This document shows positions 58,335-64,000 of a stretch of DNA of 64,000 bases, piece by piece (position 1 is the stretch's first letter; each line of letters starts with the position of its first letter). This stretch comes from UBA3839 sp963627995. GTDB lineage: Bacteria > Bacteroidota > Bacteroidia > Bacteroidales > Bacteroidaceae. The stretch lies in NCBI GenBank assembly GCA_963627995.1, contig CAVGCV010000003.1, positions 1 to 64,000 on the forward strand, given 5' to 3'. The notes under the pieces are model-generated. The model saw only the letters and a program-made list of their open reading frames with translations. It made no database searches and had not been told where the DNA came from. The position numbers and the translations under genes are program-made.

Positions 58335-60425
58335 ATGAGACAGAGGATTCTTGCCGCGCTGCCTTTCGCGCTGCTCTTTGCCGCCGCCGCCGTCGTGGCG
58401 GCCGCCACGTTCGTGGAGGACGGCGTGGGCGCGGAGCGCGCGGGCGAGCTGGTCTACCGCGCGTGGTGGTTCCGCGCCCTGTGGGCCGCCCTGGGCGTGG
58501 CGGGCGCGGTGGCGGCGTGCCGCGCGCGCCTTTTCCGCCGCCCGGCCGTGCTGCTGCTCCACCTTTCGTTCGCGGTGATGATGGCGGGCGCGCTCGTCAC
58601 GGCGCTCACCATGCGGCAGGGCCACGTGCACCTGCGCGCCCACCAGCCCGAGCGCACGTTCGTGGAGCGCGACGGCACGGTGGGCGAGCTGCCTTTCGTC
58701 ATCACGCTCGACACGTTCGCCATCGACTGCTACCCCGGCACCGACGCGCCGCGCGACTTCACGAGCCGCGTGACCGTCGCGACCGACGACGGCGCGGTGG
58801 AGGCCGCGTCGGTGAGCATGAACAACGTGCTGTCCGTGAGGGGGTTCCGGCTCTACCAGTCGTCGTTCGACGACGACCGCGCCGGCAGCTGGCTCACGGC
58901 GACGTTCGACCCCTACGGCACGGCGGTCACCTACGCGGGCTACGCCATGCTGGCGGTGGCCGTCGTGTGGCTGCTTGTCGGCGGCAGGGAGGCGTTTGCG
59001 CGGCTGCTCCGCCATCCCGCCCTGCGGCGGGGCGGCGTGCTGGCGGTGGTGGTGCTGGCGGGATGGGGCCGCGCGGCGGCGGAAGCGGACGGGCGGGGTC
59101 GGCTGCGGCTGCCCGTCGTGCCGCGCGAGCAGGCCGCCGGGCTGAAGTCGCGCCAGGTCATCTACAACGACCGCGTCGCGCCGTTCAACACGCTCGCCAC
59201 CGACTTCGTGCAGAAGCTCTACGGGCGCCGCACGTTCGCCGGCCTCACGGCGGAGCAGGTGGTGGTGTCGTGGCAGCTGCACCCGCGCGCGTGGCGCGGC
59301 GCCCGGATTCTGCGGCTGAAGGCCAAGCACCGCGTGCTGGCGGAGCGGCTGGGGCTGGAGGGCGACTGCGTGTCGGTGAACGACCTTTACGGCGCGGACG
59401 GGACGTACCGCCTTGCCGCGCTCTACGAGCGCGAGCTGGGCTCGCACAGCCGGCTGGAGGCGGCCATCGTGGAGATTGACGAGAAAATCGGCATCGTCAA
59501 GATGCTGGAGGGCGGCACGCTCGTGCGCCCCCTGCCGGACGACGGCTCCGTGGCGCCGCTGCCCGTGGCGCGGGTGCGCGCCGAGCTGCTGTACAACGCC
59601 GTGCCGTTCGCGAGGATTCTTTTCATCGTGAACCTCTCGGCGGGCTTCCTCCTCTTCCTGCTCATGCTGCGGCGCATGCTCGCCACGGGCGCGCCGCGCC
59701 CCTCGCGCGCGCGGACTTGGACGCTCCGCTCGGCGCGCGCGCTGCTCGTGGCCGCCACGCTCTTCCACGCCGCGGGCTACGGCCTGCGCTGGTACGTGGC
59801 GGGCGTCGTGCCGCTCACGAACGGCTATGAGACCATGCAGTTCGTGGCGCTGGCCACGCTGCTGCTCACCTGCTGGCTCGGCGCGCGCTTCTCCTTTGTC
59901 CTCCCGTTCGGCTTCCTCGTCTCGGGCTTCGCCCTCCTGGTGTGCCACCTGGGGCAGATGAACCCTCGGATTACGCCGCTCATGCCGGTGCTGCAGTCGC
60001 CATGGCTGAGCAGCCACGTGTCCGTCATCATGGTGTCGTATGCGTTATTCGCCTTCATCGCGCTCAACTCCGCCCTGGCCCTCGTGCTGCTGGCGCGCGG
60101 CGGACGCGCGGCGCAGGTGGAGACGCTCACCGTGCTCAACCGGCTCCTGCTGTACCCTGCCGTGCTGCTGCTCGCGGTAGGCATCTTCATCGGGGCCGTC
60201 TGGGCCAACGCCTCGTGGGGCAGCTACTGGAGCTGGGACCCGAAGGAAGTGTGGGCGCTTGTCACCATGATGGTCTACGGGGCGGCCTTCCACCGCTCGT
60301 CGCTGCCCTTCCTGCGCCGCCCGCCTGCCTACCACGCCTATTTGCTCTGCGCCTTCCTCACGGTGCTGATGACCTACTTCGGCGTGAACTACCTGCTCGG
60401 GGGGATGCACTCCTACGCCGGTTAG
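58335..60425 (+). CDS. ccsBA: Fused ResB-CcsA cytochrome c maturation protein
   Basis: The ATG at 58335 (MRQRILAALPFALLFAAAAV) is used; a GTG two codons earlier is possible. The 696-residue protein has a ResB/CcsB-like half with several spans and a periplasmic region (about 1-430), then a CcsA half with GYETMQFVALATLLLTCWLG and the heme-handling tryptophan motif WGSYWSWDPKEVWAL (about 627-641). It ends in LLGGMHSYAG. Such fusions carry heme across the membrane and attach it to CxxCH proteins (System II). The cytochromes encoded just upstream (53251 and 55986) need exactly this function. Confidence 0.92.
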   Translation: MRQRILAALPFALLFAAAAVVAAATFVEDGVGAERAGELVYRAWWFRALWAALGVAGAVAACRARLFRRPAVLLLHLSFAVMMAGALVTALTMRQGHVHLRAHQPERTFVERDGTVGELPFVITLDTFAIDCYPGTDAPRDFTSRVTVATDDGAVEAASVSMNNVLSVRGFRLYQSSFDDDRAGSWLTATFDPYGTAVTYAGYAMLAVAVVWLLVGGREAFARLLRHPALRRGGVLAVVVLAGWGRAAAEADGRGRLRLPVVPREQAAGLKSRQVIYNDRVAPFNTLATDFVQKLYGRRTFAGLTAEQVVVSWQLHPRAWRGARILRLKAKHRVLAERLGLEGDCVSVNDLYGADGTYRLAALYERELGSHSRLEAAIVEIDEKIGIVKMLEGGTLVRPLPDDGSVAPLPVARVRAELLYNAVPFARILFIVNLSAGFLLFLLMLRRMLATGAPRPSRARTWTLRSARALLVAATLFHAAGYGLRWYVAGVVPLTNGYETMQFVALATLLLTCWLGARFSFVLPFGFLVSGFALLVCHLGQMNPRITPLMPVLQSPWLSSHVSVIMVSYALFAFIALNSALALVLLARGGRAAQVETLTVLNRLLLYPAVLLLAVGIFIGAVWANASWGSYWSWDPKEVWALVTMMVYGAAFHRSSLPFLRRPPAYHAYLLCAFLTVLMTYFGVNYLLGGMHSYAG

Positions 60426-60447
60426 GGCGGGGGACGGCGCGTGCCGC

Positions 60448-60493
60448 AAACGACGAATGCGGGCATCCGTGGGGATGTCCGCATTCGTCGTTT
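60448..60493. terminator. Long bidirectional hairpin between convergent genes
   Basis: AAACGACGAATGCGG (60448-60462) pairs with CCGCATTCGTCGTTT (60479-60493), and the inner CATCC pairs with GGATG around a 4-base loop, for about 21 base pairs with one G-U. It sits between the convergent ccsBA and flippase genes and can terminate both. Confidence 0.8.
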
Positions 60494-60517
60494 GTCGTAC
60501 CTTCGCTTTAATGGAGG

Positions 60518-62050
60518 CTATTTCCCGGCCTGGCGCCCATGGCCTTGCGCCGCTCTTTTCTTCAGCCTGCCCGCCACGAGCGAGTGGAGGTCGATGCGCC
60601 GGTTGAGCTGCCACAGCGAGAAGGCGCAGCAGAGGAGGGTGGAGGTGCCCATGAGCGCGTAGCCCCATGGGGCGGACGGCACGAACGAGGCGGCCAGCGC
60701 GCACACGGCCATGGCCATCAGCACGGCCAGCAGCCGCAGGCAGGGCGCGGCGAGGGTGAATCCGTAGCGCCAGCGGTTGAGCGTGACGCTGGTGGCCACG
60801 TCAATCAGTGCGGAGCAGAGGGCGGCGTAGCCCAGTCCGTCGAGCCCGAGCGTGTAGTAGAAGGCGGTGAAGACGGCGAGCGTCTTGGCGTTGCCCCACA
60901 CGCCCTCGACCCAGAAGAAGAACTTCTTGTCGCCTTTCGACAGCGCGATGTAGTCCATGGGGAAGCAAAGCCCCCGGAAAATGGCGCTGAACCCCATGAA
61001 GCGGATGATGTCGCGGCATGGCTGGTACTCCGCCGTGAGCAGGACGCTGATGAGCACCGGGGCGGTGAGTATCACGAGCATGGCGAGGGGGACCACCACC
61101 AGCAGTACGATTTCGGTCTGCTGGTTCACCAGCCGGTGCGCCTCCGCCTTGTCCTTGCCGAGCAGTGCGGAGAGGTGCGGATAGTAGTCGGCCGCCATGG
61201 CGCCGAAGACAAGTCCGATGTACTGGCTCGTTATGGAGTTGGCGGCGTTGTAGATGCCCACGTCGAAGAGCGAGCCGAAGTGGCGGATGAACGCCGACAG
61301 GCTGTAGGTCGCGACGCTGCCGATGAGCGCGGCCACCGTCATCACGATGCCGAGGTGTACGATGCTGCGCCCCTCGCGCCACACCGTTGTAAGGCTGGCG
61401 CGCGGCACGGCGGGCAGCCGGCGCGTGGCCCGCAGGGCGCAGTGGCGCAGGGCGCAGTAGTAGGCGGCGGTGATGAGTATCATGGCCGGCACGATGCCGT
61501 CGACGTCCATCAGGTAATAGAGCGGCACGCCGAGGAGCAGTCCGCAGAGCGGCGCCACGGTGGAGCACACGGCAATCTGCTTGTAGCGGCGCAGGCCTTG
61601 CAGCAGCGCGCTCTCGCCGCTGGCGAGGATGCTGAACGCCACGGCGGCGCTCATGAGCAGGATGTGCGGGAGGTAGCGCGTGTGTCCGAAGAGGGAGTGG
61701 GCGATGAGCGGCGACAGCGCGAGGGTGAGCAGCGTCCCGAGCCCCGCCGCTCCGAGCATGAGGCTGCGGAGGATGCCGACGGCGCGTGCGAGCGCGTGCG
61801 GGTTGGCCGCGTCGTTGGCTTGCGAGATGTTGCGCACGACCGACACGTTGATGCCGAGCGTGGCGAACTGCTGGAGGGTGGACGATGCGTTGCTGAGGAG
61901 TGAGGACACGCCCTGTCCGGCCGTTCCGAGCAAGGCGGCCACGAACTTGCCGCGCACGGCATTGACGACGGCATTGAGCAGCTGCGCGCCCCCGAACGCG
62001 GTGGTGCTGGCGACGATGGTGCGGTAGGCCTTGGTCTTCGATACGTCCAT
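60518..62050 (-). CDS. Polysaccharide (O-antigen) flippase, Wzx-like
   Basis: The 510-residue membrane protein begins MDVSKTKAYRTIVASTTAFG and shows the MATE/Wzx flippase pattern: LLNAVVNAVRGKFVAALLGT, then GQGVSSLLSNASSTLQQFAT with a polar transmembrane segment, and about 12-14 spans through to the end. IPAMILI-like spans and VDGIVPAMILITAAYYCALR lie in the middle. It would move lipid-linked oligosaccharides across the inner membrane. The adjacent glycosyltransferase (62063 on) is encoded 12 bases upstream in the same direction, so both probably belong to a surface polysaccharide cluster that continues elsewhere. Confidence 0.88.
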   Translation of the reverse strand: MDVSKTKAYRTIVASTTAFGGAQLLNAVVNAVRGKFVAALLGTAGQGVSSLLSNASSTLQQFATLGINVSVVRNISQANDAANPHALARAVGILRSLMLGAAGLGTLLTLALSPLIAHSLFGHTRYLPHILLMSAAVAFSILASGESALLQGLRRYKQIAVCSTVAPLCGLLLGVPLYYLMDVDGIVPAMILITAAYYCALRHCALRATRRLPAVPRASLTTVWREGRSIVHLGIVMTVAALIGSVATYSLSAFIRHFGSLFDVGIYNAANSITSQYIGLVFGAMAADYYPHLSALLGKDKAEAHRLVNQQTEIVLLVVVPLAMLVILTAPVLISVLLTAEYQPCRDIIRFMGFSAIFRGLCFPMDYIALSKGDKKFFFWVEGVWGNAKTLAVFTAFYYTLGLDGLGYAALCSALIDVATSVTLNRWRYGFTLAAPCLRLLAVLMAMAVCALAASFVPSAPWGYALMGTSTLLCCAFSLWQLNRRIDLHSLVAGRLKKRAAQGHGRQAGK

Positions 62051-62062
62051 GTCGGTGCTGTG

Positions 62063-63145
62063 CTATGGCCGGGAGGCCGGCGCGCTGCGCGGCGGTGCCT
62101 CGCCGGGCGCGCCGCTGCGGCGGAAAATGAGCCGTGGGAGGGTGTCGGCGAGGAACGCCGGGCGATATTTCAGCGCGAAGACGAGGAACAGGAGGCGGAA
62201 GTGCCACCCGTGGCGGAAGCGTCGGCGCAGGTCGTCGGGCAGGAGCTGCGGGCGGATGTGGCGGAATGCGTCGGCCAGCGCGCCGACAATCTCGCCCTCG
62301 CTGCCGCGCAGCCGGGGCGAGTGGGCGACGAACAGGCGGAGGTTGCTGCGCCATTCGCAGAAGGCCTTGAGCTGCATGGAGCGGTATTCGTTGCTGTCGG
62401 CCCCGAACTCGCGCTGCATGAGCAGTAGCAGCTCGGTGTTGGTGTGCAGCGTCTGGAAGCGCCTCGGGCCGACGCGCATCGTGATGGACTCGCCGTGGCG
62501 GCGGTAGTGGTAGGTGGCGTTGCCGAACGCCACGCGGCGCGCGTTCAGCAAGTAGAGCCGCTCGTCCACCTCGTCGGAGTTGATCCATATCGCGCCGTGG
62601 GGCCGCGGATAGCACAGGTTGGTCCATGCCGACCTGCGGTAGAGCCCTCCCGCGCCTCCGATGCGCCATGCCGGGATTGTCGCCGCCACGAGGTCGCGCC
62701 CGCGGTAGACGCGCGCCGTGTCGATGCTTGCGTCGGGCAGCGTCAGTGCCTCCGTTCCCTCGGCTTCGCCCGTGAAGAGCATCCGGGGATAGACGATGTC
62801 GGCGTCGGTCTGCGCCTGCCGCGCGCGCAGGGTGCGGAGGTAGTCGTCGCCCCATGTGTCGTCGGCGTCGAGGAACGCCACGTATTCGCCCCTCGACTCA
62901 TAGACGGCGCGGTCGCGCGGCATCTTTGCCGACCCGCTGTTGGGCTGCGTGAAGAGGCGGATGCGGCGGTCGGATTCCGCCCAGTCCGCCAGCAGCCGCC
63001 CGCTGTTGTCCGTCGACCCGTCATCGACCACCACCCACTCCCAGTTGTCGTCGTGCTGGCGGAGGATGCTTTCGTAGGCCATGGGCAGGTATTTGGCTGC
63101 GTTGTAGACGGGCGTGACGATGGAGACGAGTGGCGGGCGGTTCAT
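62063..63145 (-). CDS. Family 2 glycosyltransferase
   Basis: The 360-residue protein begins MNRPPLVSIVTPVYNAAKYL and has the GT-A fold marks: VVVDDGSTDNSG (38-49), the acidic metal site FLDADDTWGD (91-100) and a C-terminal part with WINSDEVDERLYLLNARRVA and HYRRHGESITMR, common in family 2 transferases. It lacks membrane spans and should act on the cytoplasmic face, adding a sugar to a lipid-linked glycan. The flippase gene follows after 12 bases. Confidence 0.9.
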   Translation of the reverse strand: MNRPPLVSIVTPVYNAAKYLPMAYESILRQHDDNWEWVVVDDGSTDNSGRLLADWAESDRRIRLFTQPNSGSAKMPRDRAVYESRGEYVAFLDADDTWGDDYLRTLRARQAQTDADIVYPRMLFTGEAEGTEALTLPDASIDTARVYRGRDLVAATIPAWRIGGAGGLYRRSAWTNLCYPRPHGAIWINSDEVDERLYLLNARRVAFGNATYHYRRHGESITMRVGPRRFQTLHTNTELLLLMQREFGADSNEYRSMQLKAFCEWRSNLRLFVAHSPRLRGSEGEIVGALADAFRHIRPQLLPDDLRRRFRHGWHFRLLFLVFALKYRPAFLADTLPRLIFRRSGAPGEAPPRSAPASRP

Positions 63146-63212
63146 GGATGCGGGTGGGGTTTACGACAATAAACGTGGGGCTGCGGTGAATATTGTTCCG
63201 GACGGTGGCGAA

Positions 63213-64000
63213 CTATGGCCGGAGGGTCTGCACGATGAGCCGGAACTCGGCGAACGGGATGTCGGACGGCAGGAAGCGCGCGAGGTCGTGGTCGTGTTCG
63301 GGCATGCCCTCGCGTTGCAGCAGCTGGCGCACGAATTCGGTGTGGGCGGGCGGAATGAGCTTGTCGGCAGTGACTTCGCCCGTCTCCAAATAGCGGGCGA
63401 GGTGGGAGAACACGGTGCCGGGCGTGAGCGCGCGCGCCTCGGCAATCTGCGGCACCGTCATGCCCTCTCGGAAGAGGCGGAGCGAATGCTCGTGCGTGCG
63501 CTCCCTGGGCTGCTTCGGCTCTTTGGCCTTCTTCCGGCTGCGCTTGTCCGCGCCCTTTTCTCCCTCGTCGAGGCGAAGGAGTGCGTTGGCCTTGTCGTGG
63601 AGGTAGGTCTTGGGCGCGAATCCGTGGGCGACGGTGCGCTCGAGCGTTCCGATTTTCGTGCGGAGGTCGAGCGCAAGGGGGTCGAGCGCGTTGCCGAGCA
63701 GCTTCTTCACGGCTTTGTTCGCCAGTTTGCCATGGCACGCAGCGGTCTTCGCGGCGAGGGGGACGAGCTGCTGCAGCTGTTCGGCGAAGTAGGCGGACGC
63801 CTTGCCTATGCGCTCCTGCACTTGTGCGTCGGCGGCCATGCCGGCGGGGCGGTCGTGGCGGCCGAGGAGTGCGGCGTACTGGGCGCGGAACTTCGCGGCG
63901 ACGGCGGCGACGCTGTCCTTGAGTCGGGCTGTCGCCGCCTGCCACTCGTCGGCCAGTTCGCTCTGCTGCCGGGACAGGTGTTCTTGGAAGATGCGCGCGA
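63213..64000 (-). CDS. 3' end of a gene for a helix-turn-helix protein, probable helicase C-terminus
   Basis: The frame is open to the window edge: the residues before Met at 63837-63839 read RIFQEHLSRQQSELADEWQA onward, so that Met is internal. The visible 260 residues have a helical part, a charged linker (KRSRKKAKEPKQPRERTHEH) and a helix-turn-helix, SLRLFREGMTVPQIAEARAL with TPGTVFSHLARYL, typical of the HTH_40 domain found at the C-terminus of PIF1/RecQ-type helicases in Bacteroidales. No helicase motif is visible because the gene starts beyond the edge. It lies upstream of the glycosyltransferase in the same direction. Confidence 0.7.
   Translation of the reverse strand, partial: ARIFQEHLSRQQSELADEWQAATARLKDSVAAVAAKFRAQYAALLGRHDRPAGMAADAQVQERIGKASAYFAEQLQQLVPLAAKTAACHGKLANKAVKKLLGNALDPLALDLRTKIGTLERTVAHGFAPKTYLHDKANALLRLDEGEKGADKRSRKKAKEPKQPRERTHEHSLRLFREGMTVPQIAEARALTPGTVFSHLARYLETGEVTADKLIPPAHTEFVRQLLQREGMPEHDHDLARFLPSDIPFAEFRLIVQTLRP

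Overview
The window comes from a GC-rich member of the order Bacteroidales, most like Prevotellaceae. Grounds: at least nine transcription units are preceded by the Bacteroidetes -7 box TAnnTTTG (for example 15984, 22572, 30841, 34392, 47349, 49959, 50405, 57033). The gene set also fits: type IX secretion protein PorQ, a DUF4831 protein, pyruvate:ferredoxin oxidoreductase, fused ResB-CcsA cytochrome c maturation, OprP-type porins, imelysin lipoprotein and an AddAB helicase-nuclease. No species is claimed.

Positions 1 to about 15.3 kb are the right part of a temperate siphovirus-type prophage, written mostly leftward. From the left edge inward lie late head genes (toxin-domain head protein, portal, large and probable small terminase), a terminator at 5956, then early genes: small hypotheticals, DUF6633 and DUF6291 proteins, an SF2 helicase, NinG and NinB homologues, an SSB-like DUF3127 protein, a RecB-type exonuclease, an ERF annealing protein and several small proteins. 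A divergent C1-type repressor gene lies across an operator at 14717-14752. No integrase is in view. A strong terminator at 15344 probably marks resumed chromosomal sequence, so the right attachment site should lie between about 15180 and 15340.

From 15.3 kb on is chromosome: addA-addB (16-22 kb); NAD(P)HX repair nnr plus a DUF4831 protein (22.6-25.2 kb); nifJ and an AAA ATPase on the minus strand (25.4-30.2 kb); a meaB-porQ-M64 peptidase run and valS (30.9-37.1 kb); a GH3 glucosidase divergent from a HypD-like glycyl radical enzyme and its activase (37.3-43.5 kb); a phosphate block of PhoR/PhoB-like two-component system, 58-aa membrane protein, phosphate-selective porin and Pit-PhoU transporter with phased repeat operators (43.5-49.7 kb); a probable SRP RNA followed by tRNA-Thr (50 kb); an iron/cytochrome operon of porin, imelysin, di-heme oxidoreductase, second porin and cytochrome-like lipoprotein (50.5-56.7 kb); a Rid-family protein and the cytochrome c maturation protein that could attach the hemes (57-60.4 kb); and a flippase, a glycosyltransferase and the 3' part of a helix-turn-helix protein gene (60.5-64 kb).

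The strongest unexplained signal is a family of intergenic arrays in which a GC-rich core (GCGCRCCGGAAA or its complement) recurs with a 22-bp period, with 21-bp variants, at six places (about 15458, 25246, 30503, 39737, 49794, 56742). It is seen only outside the prophage and outside genes. All positions and motifs were read by eye; family names are recognitions from sequence, not database results.
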